In this document: positions 10,572 to 23,185 of the stretch, piece after piece
Layout of the letters: every line of letters starts with the position of its first letter
Position numbering within the stretch: position 1 is the first letter of the stretch
DNA from: Haematobia irritans
Lineage: Eukaryota > Arthropoda > Insecta > Diptera > Muscidae
Assembly (NCBI RefSeq): GCF_050003625.1
Contig: NC_134399.1
Location: 154,684,473-154,748,472 of the forward strand
Reading direction: 5' to 3'
Length of the DNA stretch: 64,000 nt
The notes under the pieces: generated by a model
The model's input: only the letters and a program-made list of their open reading frames with translations
Told to the model about the DNA's origin: nothing
The model's database searches: none
Program-made: the position numbers and the translations under genes

Positions 10572-12672
10572 TTTTATACCCTAAACCACATAGTGGTCAG
10601 GGTATAATAAGTTTGATCGGCCAAAAAATGTGCCTACCAGAAATATTGATTTTAGACCCCATAAAATATATACCGATCGACTCACAATAACCTCCTGAGT
10701 CGATCTAGCGCTTGGTGTCCGTCCGTCCGTCCGCCTGTCCATGTATTTGTTGTTCACAGGATTCCGGTCGCAATTATTAACCGATTTTGATGAAATTTGG
10801 TACAGGCAGGTTTTTGGGCACAGGGACGAACGCTATTGAATTTGGAAGAAATCGGATCAAATTTAGATATAGCTCCCATATATATGTATCGCCCGATTTC
10901 GACAAATGGGGTCACGTTGCGCGTTTTTTCAAACGGATCGTCACCATATTTAGCAAAAGATAATCTTTTCTATCGCCCTTCAAGTCTGCAAAATTTCATC
11001 CAAATCGGTTCAGATTTAGATATAGCTCTCATATATATGTATCGCCCGATTTTCCCAAATTTGGCCACAAAACCTTTATTTATCAACCGATCTTACTCAA
11101 AGTTAGCTAAATATAATCTTCTATAGCACTAACTATATGTGCAAAAAATCATCGAAATCGGTTCAAATTTAGCTATAGCTCCCATATATATGTACCGCCC
11201 GATTTTTCTAAATTTGGCCATAAAACCCTTATTTATCAACCGATCTTACCCAAATTTGGCTAAATGTAGTCTTCTATAGCACTAACTATATGTGCAAAAT
11301 ATCATCGAAATCGGTTCAGATTTAGATATAGCTCCCATATATATGTATAGCCCGATTTTCCCAAATTTGGCCATAGAACCCTTATTTGTTAACCGATATT
11401 ACTAAAAGTTGGCTAGATCCAGTCCTCTATAGTACTAACCATATGTGCAAAAGTTCATCGAAATCGGTTCAAATTTAGATATAGCTCCCATATATGTATC
11501 GCTCGATTTTGAAAAATTCGCCCTTATAACCTTATGTTTGACCATACAGGCCTCATTTCGTAACTGATCTTACTCAAATCTTGCACAAGGTAACCTTTTG
11601 TGGTATCAATCAAACCCGCAAAATATTATGCAAATTGGTTTAGATTTAGATATAGCTTCCATATAAATACATCGCTCGATTTTCCCAAATTTGGCCATAG
11701 TACCCTTATTTATAAATTAATGTTACTCAAATTTCAAATTTTGATGTACTAGCCGATCGTACTTATACGTACTTGTAGCTCTTACATAAGAATATTGCTC
11801 GATTTTTACAAATTTTACTAATTTAACGATTTTCTCTTTTTTAATAATGGGCTCAATATTAGTGGCATATTAACTCCGTAGGCGCAATATCAACACAGCC
11901 AGTGTTGCTAGAAGTAGGGGAAATTCCCTATATGTAGGGTTTTTCTAATATTTAGCGTCTTGTAGGGCCACAATCTAGGACATTTTCACTCAACATAATT
12001 TGTAATAATTTTTACATTTTGGTGGCTCTAGAGGAGGAAATTAGAAGCCGGCAAGGCTTGATCTTTAGCAATATGTGGTAAACTTTATTTCTGTAGAGTA
12101 TTTTGTCAACATTTTATTTCTATAGAACATTTTGTCAAAATTGTACTTCTATAGAATTTTTTTTTCAAAATATTATTCCTATAAAAAATTTTCTCAAAAT
12201 TTTATTTCTGTGGATTTTTTTCTCAAAATTTTATTTTTGTGAAATTTTTTCTCAAAATTTTATTTCTATAGAAAAATTTCTCACAAAAATGTTTCCAAAA
12301 TTTTATTTTTATAGAGATTTAACAAAAAAGATTACTAATTTGGGTAGAATTCTGCCAACTGTGGCAACCGTGGTGGTAATACAAATTTATATTCTAAGTT
12401 ATATACGTTGAATGTATGGGAAAGTAGGGAACTTTTTTGTCCTTGTAGGGTAAACCGAACATTTTCCGTGGCAACATTGACTATGAGCTATAGTCAGATT
12501 GACACAAATCACCCATAGACATGTACCCCTTAATTTTCTTAAATATGCAACTGCGGTTTATCTCCCAGACCTATATGTTACCCCACAAATGCTTATGATT
12601 ACTAATTCTGTAATGGTGGTTTAGGGTATGATATAGTCGGCCCCGCCCGACTTTCTACTTTACTTACTTGTT
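10572..12672 (+). mobile_element. Composite repeat family C, copy 1
   Basis: Starts TTTTATACCCTAAACCACAT with a GTCCGTCCGTCCGCCTGTCC tract at 10717-10740. It then carries units of about 170 bp with AAATCGGTTCAGATTTAGAT and TATAGCTCCCATATATATGT. A nested-looking block at 11900-12480 holds 29-bp units, and the element ends GGCCCCGCCCGACTTTCTAC then TTGTTT. It is nearly identical in plan to 16547-18804. No protein is encoded; the frame at 10797-11126 translates the tandem units. Confidence 0.8.
11897..12485. mobile_element. Possible nested TIR element within family C
   Basis: The block begins CAGTGTTGCTAGAAGTAGGG and ends with an inverse of CAATGTTGCCACGGAAAATG. This gives imperfect inverted ends of the CAGTGTTGC type seen in some hAT-like elements. 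It contains 29-bp units at 12085-12320. Both C copies carry it, so it predates their separation. I could not find a convincing target duplication. Confidence 0.4.
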
Positions 12673-13857
12673 TGGAATGACAATTATACACATATGATAT
12701 GATTTATTTTCAAAATCCAAATTATTGATATTTCACGGCAAATTACTTAATACAATAAATATGGTAAACTCGAATCAAATGTGTTTACACCAAATGTAAA
12801 CCATAATAACCACGGAAAGAATTTCAGTTTCATAGGCTATAACAAAATTCCATTGTCACACACCTGAGTTTACACCACATGTAAGTTAGTGAGCATTGTC
12901 AGCAAGTCTTAGTCGATGCAAGTGTGGCAACACCAGAACTGGCAATTAAAGCTTAACTCCGTTGTAAGCAGGAAGTTAAATTATAACGATGGCGTCATGA
13001 TACTGTCTACATGGCTGGTACCTTCAACCACTAACCCCAAAACAACACATCCATCCAACGACGAAGATAAAAGCGAAACAGGAAAACCTCCAAAATGAAA
13101 TGCTATCAGGAAAAGTCCTACCATTGACTATTTGCCTTCGCCGTTGTCGTCCTCGCGGTTTGACAGTTGAGTTGGTTGCCAGCTATGGGGCCGAAACTTA
13201 AACAAACGCCTTCGTTTTAAATTTATCCATGTAGGGATTTGCATTTAGCCAACCGGAAATAAGACCGGCAATTGCTTCCTGCCCTTATAAACTGATACAA
13301 AAATGATTGCAAGGAAACGGCTGGGCCATGATATTGTAAAGTTGTAGCAGTGTATGTTCGAATACGACTAAACTCTTGAATCTAGGTGCAGAGCATCTCG
13401 AGAAATTGTTTATATGACAAAGGTTTTTGCATTTCTATGACAGTGAAATGAAAATAATTTTTTTGATCAATATTTCAGAGAAATCCAGAAGCATTCATTG
13501 AAGCAAGACACTACACACAAATGACAATTCACATTTGAGTTATTTTTAAAATGGGTGCAAGTAAAAAAAATATTAGCATTTTCGTTCCAAATGAACATTT
13601 AGACCAACGATCTCCGTTGGAAAATTTACTTTCTAGTTCTATTTTGTTGCGAAAAATATATAATGTTTTTCTAATGTAAAGTTGTTTCCTTGTCCAAAAG
13701 TCGATAAATCTTTTAATGATGTATTTTTGCCTTTATAGTTGAATGGTTCGACTTAAAACTGGGTATCTGTACATCAAAGAACATTTTATTTGACTATGGT
13801 GTAAGGTCAACTTGGCTTTAATAATATGAAACATTTTTCAAAATTAATGAAATTGAC
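12673..13857. other. Intronic sequence, mostly unassigned
   Basis: AT-rich, with no clear coding region. The stretch 13610-13850 (CCTTGTCCAAAAGTCGATAA and what follows) resembles 58970-59110, so it is an additional dispersed repeat. Confidence 0.5.
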
Positions 13858-14010
13858 CTTAAAAGTGGTCCGATAGGGCCTATTTACAATGCCATCCAAC
13901 CTACATCAATAGCAACTTGATGCAAGTTTCAAGTCGATAGTTTGTTTGCGTGATTTAAACCGAAGGACAGACGGACATTGCTAGATGGACCCAGAATTTC
14001 ACCATAACGC
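13858..14010 (+). mobile_element. Family A right-end fragment
   Basis: Reads AAAAGTGGTCCGATAGGGCC, then CATCAATAGCAAC, TTTCAAGTCGATAGTTTGTT, GACAGACGGACAT and CCCAGAATTTCACCA. This is the segment just inside the right end of family A. The extreme terminus is missing. Confidence 0.75.
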
Positions 14011-14052
14011 TTTCTTGTGATGATCTACACGTTGGTATTTTGCACAGCCAAC

Positions 14053-15609
14053 CAAGGCCGTATTCAGGGGGGGGATGAGGGGATCAAACCCCCCCCGAAA
14101 TGAATGAATATTTTTATATAAATAAATATATATTTTTAGCTGCATAGAAAAATTTTATCGAAGATGTTGAAGAAAAGCTGGAGGTTTTATTTTGAAAAAC
14201 GCTTACCTATAAAACTTGCACAAATCATAGAATACTGGTTGAAAAGCCCGTCAAACGACGGTCGAAAAAAAAAAAACAAATTGTTTTTGTTCTCGCACCA
14301 CAAATTTCATTTTTGGAAAATGTCTTTCTGCTTTTTATTGGTGTTTGTTGTTCTTTTTGTGAACATGACTCGCTTTGTTTGGCCATAGCAACAACAACGA
14401 AACAGCCAAACACACATGTGTAAATGAAATGGCGCAAAACCTGCGAAAAGAACCCGCCTAATTCAGCGATGGAAGCACTTGGAGAGTGCAATAAAGAGAT
14501 ATTTCCAAACGTGCATATTCTTTTAAAAATTTTGGTCACTTTGCCACTTACTCAGGGATGGAAAATACAATTTTTAAGAAAGTACAAAAAAGGTATTTTT
14601 TGAGCGGAAAGGTACTTTTTACTAAATTTCAACAAAAATTTCACTGGAAAATTATTGTCAAGAGACTAAATTTTAAATAAAATAAAATTTTGACAAAATT
14701 TTCTATATAAATAAAATTTTGCAAAAATTTTCTATAGAAATAAAATTTTGCAAAAAAAATCTGTAGAAAAAAAAATGTTGCAAAATTTTTTCTATAGAAA
14801 TAAAATTTTGCAAAAATTTCCTATAGAAATAAAATTTGTACAAAATTTTCAATTGAAATAAAATTTGTACAAAATTTTCAATTGAAATAAAATTTTGACA
14901 AAATTTCTATAAAAATAAAATTTTGCAAAAATTCTATATAGAAATAAAATTTTGACAACATTTTCTACGGAAATAAAAAATTGATAATATAGAATCGCAT
15001 TCTTTTTTCGACTAAAATATTCTTGAAGTTCAATAAAATCCTGTTTTTGACTATGTCTTTTACAAAATCGAGATTTTCTTCCCACATGAACATGTCTGTT
15101 TTGCCATATTTGTAAAAGACTATTAGCAAATAAGGTTGATAAAGACTTTCTCAAAATATTAAAATATTTTGTCAAAGCTATTGTACCATAAATCTGATAT
15201 CGACTCAAAAATGTCTACACAAAAGGTACTAAATTATTCGCGGGGGTACTACGGTACTGACCGGGGTGAAAAAGTATTGAAAAAAGTACTATAGTACTGC
15301 ATTTTCCATCCCTACGTACTCATCCGAACTTTCATTTTCAACAATGAAGAGATTAAAGACGTATCTTAGAAATTCGGCTAGCGAGAGTAGACTCAATGGA
15401 TTGGCATTAATGTCGGTTCATCGTCGAATAAATGTGTGACTGAAGAAGTAATTGATTTATTTGCTGCCCAAAAAGCCCGTCGGCTCAATTTAATATTATA
15501 AAAATATTGTATACATACCTATGCATAAATAAAATTTTCTACACATGAGATTATATGAATATTTTTCTTAAGTTGACCCCCCCGAATTAAAATCCTGGCT
15601 ACGGCCTTG
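14053..15609. mobile_element. hAT-like non-autonomous element, 8-bp duplication
   Basis: The left end CAAGGCCGTATTCAGGGGGG and the right end (inverse: CAAGGCCGTAGCCAGGATTT) form inverted ends. They are flanked by perfect CAGCCAAC copies at 14045-14052 and 15610-15617. An 8-bp duplication fits the hAT superfamily. The ends carry G runs that read GGGGGGGG and CCCCCC. No transposase is recognisable. A second TIR element lies inside it. Confidence 0.75.
14553..15314. mobile_element. Second TIR element nested in the hAT-like element
   Basis: Starts CAGGGATGGAAAATACAA and ends with the inverse of TAGGGATGGAAAATGCAGTA. Flanks CTTACTCA and CGTACTCA may be a decayed 8-bp duplication. The interior has 29-bp TTCTATAGAAATAAAATTTT units at 14690-14985 and GTACT-rich subterminal parts. 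Confidence 0.6.
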
Positions 15610-16230
15610 CAGCCAACCTTACTCTTTAAAATGTCACAGGATCAAAAATCCAACGGATTGAGATCCGAAGATTTAAGTGGCTATTGAGCTGTAGAAATTA
15701 AGCGAGTCCTGTTAGAATATTCATAGTTGTAGGCCAAAGTGTTTGCCTGCCCAGGATATCGACTGTCTCTAAGACATTTTTCGGATAATATTCGGCATTT
15801 ATTTTGACCGCCCCTGTCGATGAGTACGAGAGAAACTGCCATCCGGTGGCCCACACCATTACCATCGGCGTCGGTTGAGTTCCGGTGGGCTATCGAAGGT
15901 GTATATTTTCAGCTGACCTCTTTGGCAAGTAAATCCGATCATTTTGTTTGTTCACAAACTGCTCAATTTGGAATGGCTTCTCATCGGAGAAAACCAAAGT
16001 TGGCAACTGACCACTTTCGTGCAATCAAATCCATTCCTTGGCTCTTTCCAGTCTAACTTTTTTGTGCATCGGTGAGGTCCTGAACGTTTTGGAACTTCGG
16101 AGGATGGGAAAAAAAGAGCTGGGAATAGCTCATTTTTAATATCTGCTGCATTGTTTTGGGCACTTTTTGGACGCGATTCGATACTGCCACTGTCACGGCT
16201 ACTTTTTTCACAGCGCTCATGTAGCATTTT

Positions 16231-16546
16231 GGTCGCAAAAATATTCTTTTCTCATCAAACATAACATGCTTTCCGAAATCAGATACATAATTTCCGAGAA
16301 AAAACACAGTTTCTACAAACATGCAACTTTTTTTCCGTAAAAAAGTAACATTTTGGTCTTGGAACATGGTTGGGCAGAGAAATAATATGCTCTGCGTGTA
16401 CACACAAAAAAGTAATACATTTATTTTATGAATAGTGTTCTTAAAAATTTTCCAAACACTGAATTCATAAATTGTATGAAAACGGTTCATAATTTAAAAA
16501 ATACTGGTTTTGAATGAGTACGGAAGAATACATAATTTTAATGAAA
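16231..16546. other. Spacer with MITE-like text
   Basis: 16390-16500 reads ACACAAAAAAGTAATACATT and later CATAAATTGTATGAAAACGG. This resembles 20770-20960 in inverted form and is probably a small MITE family. No coding signal. Confidence 0.4.
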
Positions 16547-18804
16547 TTTTTATACCCTAAACCACATAGTGGTCAGGGTATAATAAGTTTTATCGGCCAA
16601 AAAATGTGCCTACCAGAAATATTGATTTTAGACCCCATAAAATATATACCAATCGACTCAGAATCACCTCCTGAGTCGATCTAGCGCTTGGTGTCCGTCC
16701 GTCCGTCTGTCCATGTATTTGTTGTTCACAGGATTCCGGTCGCAATTATTAACCGATTTTGATGAAATTTGGTACAGGGAGTTTTTTGGGCACAAGGACG
16801 AATGCTATTGAATTTGGAAGAAATCGGATCAAATTTAGATATAGCTCCAATATATATGTATCGCCCGATTTCGACAAATGGGGTCACGTTGCGCTTTTTT
16901 TCAAACGGATCGTCACCAAATTTGGCAAAAGGTAATCTTTTCCATCGCCCTTCAAGTCTGCAAAATTTCATCCAAATCGGTTCAGATTTAGCTATAGCTC
17001 CCATATATATGTACCGCCCGATTTTTCTAAATTTGGCCATAAAACCCTTATTTATCAGCCGATCTTACTCAAATTTGGCTAAATGTAGTCTTCTATAGCA
17101 CTAACTATATGTGCAAAAAATCATCGAAATCGGTTCAGATTTAGCTATAGCTCCCATATATATATATGTACCGCCCGTTTTTCTAAATTTGGCCATAAAA
17201 CCCTTATTTATCAACCGATCTTACTCAAATTTGGCTAAATGTAGTCTTCTATAGCGCTAACTATATGTGCAAAAAATCATCGAAATCGGTTCAGATTTAG
17301 ATATAGCTCCCATATATATGTATAGCCCGATTTTTCCAAATTTGGCCATAGAACCCTTATTTATTAACCGATTTTACTAAAAGTTGGCTAGATCCAGTCC
17401 TCTATAGTACTAATTATATGTGCAAAATGTCATCGAAATCGGTTCAGATGTAGATATAGCTTCCATATATGTATCACCCGATTTTGAAAAATTCGCCCCT
17501 AATAACCTTATGTTTGACCATACAGGCCTCATTTCTTATAACTGATCTTACTCAAATCTTGCACAAGGTAACCTTTTGTGGTATTAATCAAACCAGCAAA
17601 ATATTATGCAAATTGGTTCAGATTTAGATAAAGCTTCTATATATATTCATCGCTCGATTTTCCGAAATTTGGCCATAGTATCTTATTTACTAACCAATGT
17701 TACTCAAATTTCAAATTTTTATGTACTAGCCGATCGAACTTGTAGCTCTTACATAAGAATATTGCTCGATTTTTACAAATTTGTATTTATTGCCCACACT
17801 AATTTAACGATTTTCTCTTTTTTAATAATGGGCTCAATATTAGTGGCATACCAAGTTCAGCAATGTGGTATCACAATGGACTGAATAGTCTAAGTGAGCC
17901 TGATACATCGGGCTGCCACCTAACCTAACCTAACCTAACCTGGTGGCATACTAACTCCGTAGGTGCAATATCAACACAGCCAGTGTTGCTAGAAGTAAAG
18001 GAAATTCCCTATATGTTGGGTTTTTCTAATATTTGGCGTCTTGTAGGGACGTAGGGCCACAATGTAGGATATTTTCACTCAACACAATTTGTAAGGCAAG
18101 GCTTGATCTTTAACAATGTGTGGTAAACTTTATTCCTGTAGAAAATTTTGTCAACATTTTATTTCTATAGAACATTTTGTTAAAATTGTTTTTCTATAGA
18201 AATTTTTTTCAAAATATTATTTCTATAAAAAATTTTCTCAAAATTTTATTTCTGTGGAATTTTGTCTCAAAATTTTATTTCTGTGGAATTTTGTCTCAAA
18301 ATTTTATTTCTATAGAATTTATTGTCAAAATTTTATTTCTATTGAAACTTTTTCCAAAATTTTATTTTTATAAAGATTTAACAAAAAAGATTACTAATTT
18401 GGGTAGAATTCTACCAACTGTGGCAACCGTGGTCGTAATACAAATTTATATTCTAAGTTATATACGTTGTACTTAGAACCATTTTTGTTTTGTAAATTTT
18501 TTTAAATTTAACGAAAAATATAGTAGGGAAAATTGTTTGGGAATGTATAGGAAAGTAGGGAACTTTTTTGTCCTTGTAGGGTAAACCGAACATTTTCCGT
18601 GGCAACATTGACTATGAGCTATAGTCAGATTGACACAAAGCACCCATAGACATGTACCCCTTAATTTTCTTAAATATGCAACTGCGGTTTATCTCCCAGA
18701 CCTATATGTTACCCCACAAATGCTTATGATTACTAATTCTGTAATGGTGGTTTAGGGTATGATATAGTCGGCCCCGCCCGACTTTCTACTTTACTTACTT
18801 GTTT
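16547..18804 (+). mobile_element. Composite repeat family C, copy 2
   Basis: Same ends and plan as 10572-12672: TTTTATACCCTAAACCACAT at the left, GTCCGTCCGTCCGTCTGTCC at 16695-16714, and CGCCCGACTTTCTACTTTAC at the right. It carries a tandem-unit array (about 16970-17500) that differs in detail from copy 1, a SINE fragment at 17851-17942 absent from copy 1, and the CAGTGTTGC-bounded block at about 17975-18610. Confidence 0.8.
17851..17942 (+). mobile_element. 5'-truncated SINE with empty site in the sister copy
   Basis: The 92-bp insert holds AATGTGGTATCACAATGGAC to TACATCGGGCTGCCACC, followed by four TAACC-type repeats. It is flanked by GTGGCATA at 17843-17850 and 17943-17950. The matching site in family C copy 1 (GTGGCATA at 11862-11869) has one GTGGCATA and no insert, so the insertion is shown directly. 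Confidence 0.85.
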
Positions 18805-18904
18805 ATATTATAAATGAATATGTTACATACTTTTCGATACTGAAAAAATATGTACTTTTACATAATAGACATTAAACGTCATACATCAAATGTAACTTTT
18901 CCTT

Positions 18905-20391
18905 TTTATACCTTCCACCAGAGGATGGGGGTATATTAACTTTGTCATTCCGTTTGTAACACATCGAAATATTGCTCTAAGACCCCATAAAGTATATATA
19001 TTCTGGGTCGTGGAAATTCAGAGTCGATCTGAGCATGTCCGTCCGTCTGTTTAAATCACGCTAACTTCCGAACGAAAAAAGCTATCGACTTGAAACTTGG
19101 CACAAGTAGTTGTTATTGATGTAGGTCGGATAGTATTGTAAATGGGCCATATCGGTCCACTTTTACGTATAGCCCCCATATAAACGGACCCCCAAATTTG
19201 GCTTGCAGACCCTCTAAGAGAAGCAAATTTCATCCGATCCGGCTGAAATTTGGCACATGGTGTTAGTATATGGTCTCTAACAATCGAGCAAAAATTGGTC
19301 CACATCGGTTCATAATAATATATATCCCCCATATAAACCGATCCCCCGATTTGGCTTGCGGAGCCTGAAAGAGAAGCAAATTTCATCCGATCAGGCTGAA
19401 ATTTTGTACATGGTGTTAGTATATGGTCTCTAATGACCATGCAAAAATTGGTCCACATCGGTGCATAAGTATATATAGCCCCCATATAAACCGATCACCA
19501 GATTTGACCTCCGGAGCCTCTTGGAAGACCAAAATTCATCTGATTCAGTTGATATTTGGTACGTGGTGTAAATATATGGCCTCAAACACCCATGCAAAAA
19601 TTGGTCGAAATCGGTCAATAATTACATATATCGCCCCCATATACACCGATCCCCAGATTTGACCTCCGGAGCCCCTTGGAAGAGCCTAATTCGGCCGATT
19701 CGGTTGAAATTTGGTACGTGATGTTAGTATATGGTATCCAACAACCATGCAGGAATTGGTTCATATCAGTCCATAATTATATATATCCCCCATATAAACC
19801 GATCCCCAGATTTGACCTCCTGTGGCTTTTGGAGAAGCAAAAGTCATCCGATCTGGTTGAAAATTGGTACGTGGTGGTAGCATATGATATTTAACAACCA
19901 TGCCTAAAAGTGGTCCATATCAGTCCCCATCCCGAGATTTGGTTTTGGAGCCTCTTGGAGGAGCAAATTTCATCCGAGTCAGTTGAAATTTGGTACATTG
20001 TGCTAGTATATGGCCGTTAACAACCATGCCTAACTAGGTCCATATCGGTCTATAGTTATATATAGCCCTCAGATAAATCGATCCCCAATCACACAAAAAT
20101 TGGTCCATATCAAGTTCATAATTGTATAAGCGACCCCCATATTTCAATTCTGGCTCTCGTGCAAAAGTACATATCTATTCGTAATTATTTGTAGACTTAC
20201 CTACACATACCTTTTTTGTCTAATATATACCACGTATGGACTAACTCAAAATTTAGAAAACGATTTAAGATACCACAACCCAAGTAATTCGATTGTGGAT
20301 GACAGTCTTTCGTAGAAGTTTCTACGGTATCCATGGTGGAGGGTACATAAGATTCGGTCTGGCCGAACTTACGGCCATATATACTTGTTTT
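18905..20391 (-). mobile_element. Composite repeat family A, copy 3 (reverse)
   Basis: Opens TTTTTATACCTTCCACCAGA (right end reversed) and closes GAACTTACGGCCATATATAC then TTGTTT. It has five or six 150-bp units, a short GTCCGTCCGTCTGTTT tract (19037-19052), and no long 29-bp array, so it is a compact variant. Open frames on both strands are repeat translation. Confidence 0.8.
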
Positions 20392-21552
20392 CTGTTGCTT
20401 TTCATTTGCCCTAATTGCATAAATAATAGGCCCATTTATTGAAAAAATCCGTTAAAGCCCAGCAAGCAAGAAAACATAATTTTATATTATTTTAATTTAA
20501 TTATAAAAACGAGCAATTGAAGCGTGGTTAAAGTTGCTTTATTTCATCAACCTTTCCAGTAATAAATAATCTTCCGATCACGACGGCGAATCAAACTGGA
20601 CTCAACAAACTAAACACAGTAAAGACACGCGTTAACTTAAAAAACGCTATGTTTGTCTGTTTTGTCACGTAATGTAGGCTTCTATTGTTTGTATGATAAC
20701 ATATGCTTGTATTGTATACCTATGAGAGTAACACTATATTGTGGCTCTCTCACGCTAAGAGAAAACCAGTATTTTGGATATATTATGTAAAGTTTCATGA
20801 ATTGTATGAAAGAGTCCATGCCCATTATTAAAAAGAGAATAATTTATAATAACAAATAATTACGCAAAAATATATTACGTAAATGTACATCTATTTTATG
20901 AAAAAGTCCATAAATTATAAAATATTTACAAATTCATATTTTATTTTTTTGTGTGTAATGATGATGTAATGGTTTGAGAAACGAAGAAAACTTATTCAAA
21001 TTGAACTACTGGAGGGTTGTAACGATAAGCACTTTATCATGCTTGAATTCTATCCCTAATAACTTTACCTCTGAATTTGGGATTGGGATTCAATTACAAA
21101 AACCGAAACCAGATAGTGAAAATATTTGTTTTTTAGGTTAACCGCGAAACCCAATTTTTGTTCATCGGCTTACCGGTTTTATGTATTTCAATGAAATTTC
21201 TATCTACTTTTACCATATGTTTCTTTCGAAGTCGAACTTTCGATATTGAAGACAAGACAAAACTGACTACTTACAACCACGGTTGCCAAAGATGGTAGAA
21301 TTCTACCAAAAATGGTAGATTTTTTACTGTTTCGTAGATTGGTAGAATTCTTGAAATTTTTGCAGATTTTGCAAAATATTCCTCTCCAAATAAGAGGTAG
21401 TTCAATTTTGTACAGAAATAAAATAAAATTTCTGTAGAAATAAAATTTTGAAAAAATAAATGAACTTCTAAAATAAATTAATAAAGCATTTCTTTCGAAG
21501 AAACATTTTTTTCATACCAACTACAAAAAGGATCAAAATCTTCAAATATTTT
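20392..21552. other. Intronic sequence with a MITE-like stretch
   Basis: 20760-20960 carries ATTGTATGAAAGAGTCCATG and its near inverse ATGAAAAAGTCCATAAATTA, fitting a short palindromic element. 21285-21450 has repeated GGTAGAATTCTACCA-like text and two decayed 29-bp units. The rest is unassigned. Confidence 0.45.
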
Positions 21553-23185
21553 TTTATACCCTCCACCATAGGATGGGGGTATATTAACTTTGTCATTCCG
21601 TTTGTAACACATAGAAATATTGCTCTAAGACCCCACAAAGTATATATATTCTGGGTCGTGGTGAAATTCTGAGTCGATCTGAGCATGTCTGTCTGTCCGT
21701 CCGTCCGTCTGTTGAAATCACGCTAACTTCCGAACGAAACATGCTATCGACTTGAAAGTTATCACAAGTAGTTGTTATTGATGTAGGTCGGACGGTATTG
21801 CAAATGGGACCACTTTTACGTATAGGCCCCATATAAACCGACGCTCAGATTTGGCTTGCGGAGCCTCTTGGAGGAGCAAAATTCATCCGATCCGGTTGAC
21901 ATTTGGTACATGGTGTTAGAATATGGTCTCTAACACAACAATGCCAGAATTGTTCCATATCGGTCCATAATTATATATAGCCCTTATATAAACCGATCGC
22001 CAGATTTGGCCTCCGGAGCCTCTTGAAGGAGCAAAATTCATCCGATCCGGTTGAAACTTAGTACGTGGTGTTAGTATATGGTCTCTAACAACCATGCAAA
22101 AATTGGTCCATATCGGTTCATAATTATATATAGCCCACATATAAACCGACTCCCGGATTTTACCAACGGAGCCTCTTGAAGGGGCAAAATGCATCCGATC
22201 CTATTGAAATTTGGAGTATTTCGCTTGTGTATGGCCGATAACAACCATGCCAAACTTATTCCGTATCGATCTTTATTATATATAGCCCCCAGTCACAGAA
22301 AAATCATGATTGCCACTGGAGCCAAAAATAATCTACCCAAATTTTATTGCCATAGAAAATTTTGTCAAAATTTTATTGCCATAGAAAATTTTGTCAAAAT
22401 TTTATTATCATACAAAATTTTGTCAAAACTTTATTTCTATAGAAAATTTTGTCAACATTGTATGTCTTCAGGAAATTTTGTCAAAATATAATTTCTATAC
22501 AAAATTTTGTCAAAAGGAAATTTTGTCAATATTTTTTGTATAGAAAATTTATGAAGCATTTCATAGTTGGAGAGGTTTATTTTGCAAAATCTTCCAAAAC
22601 ATCAAGAATTCTACCAATCTATCAAACAGTAAAAAATCCGCCATTTTTGTTAGACTCGTGTTCATATTTACATATATATATATATATATATATATATCCT
22701 CCATATAAACCGACCCCATATTTCAATTCTGTTTCTATAATTACCGCAAAAAAGTTCATATCGGTTCGATATTATTTCTTCCCTATATATACCGGTCAAG
22801 AACTGAATATATACGTATTTAATCGACCTTTCTTTAATTTACTATATATCCCGCATGGACTAACTTACAATTTAGAAGATGATGTTAAGAAGTTTTAAGA
22901 TGACTTGTCATCGGCCGCAACTCAAGTCTTTAGTAGAAGTTTCTACACAATCCATGGTGGAGGGTATATAATATTCGGCCTGGCCGTACTTACGGCCGTA
23001 TATACTTCTTTTGTTCAATGTATACCCCGTATGGACTAAGAAGTTGTAAGATACCTTGGCAAGTGTTACCGCAACCCAAGTAATTCGATTGTGGATGACA
23101 TTCTTTAGTACAAGTTTCCATGCAATCCATGGTGGAGGGTACATAAGATTCGGCCTGGCCGAACTTACGGCCATATAACTTGTTG
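21553..23185 (-). mobile_element. Composite repeat family A, copy 4 with doubled left end
   Basis: Right end reversed at 21553 (TTATACCCTCCACCATAGGA), GTCTGTCTGTCCGTCCGTCC at 21688-21707, three 150-bp units, 29-bp units at 22330-22550, a short TA tract at 22673-22697, and a left end finishing near 23010 (CTTACGGCCGTATATACTTC). A second left end follows directly (23011-23185), again with CCATGGTGGAGGGTACATAA and CGGCCTGGCCGAACTTACGG. Confidence 0.8.

Larger units (their letters stand above)
14012..16230 (-). pseudogene. Tc1-type transposase relic, split by a hAT-like element
   Basis: Minus-strand fragments resemble an IS630/Tc1-type transposase. One is NVQDLTDAQK...LDWKEPRNGFD, the part between the HTH and catalytic domains (near 16040-16110). 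Others are VKINAEYYPKNVLE (near 15790) and PLKSSDLNPLDF (near 15650), which holds the third acidic position. Upstream ATG-side text includes PKTMQQILKMSYSQLFF. Stops and frameshifts are frequent. The C-terminal end (KVGCAKYQ-like) continues at 14012-14052 once the insertion 14053-15609 is removed. Family placement within Tc1/mariner is uncertain. Confidence 0.65.

Noticed and set aside
17920..17942. TAACC repeats as a telomere or interstitial telomere site
   Set aside because: The run is the 3' tail of a SINE fragment bounded by a target duplication, so it is a retroelement tail and not a telomere remnant in its own right.
20460..20770. Possible solo LTR of a retrovirus-like element
   Set aside because: The sequence has some LTR-like words but no paired termini, primer-binding site or target duplication that I could confirm.
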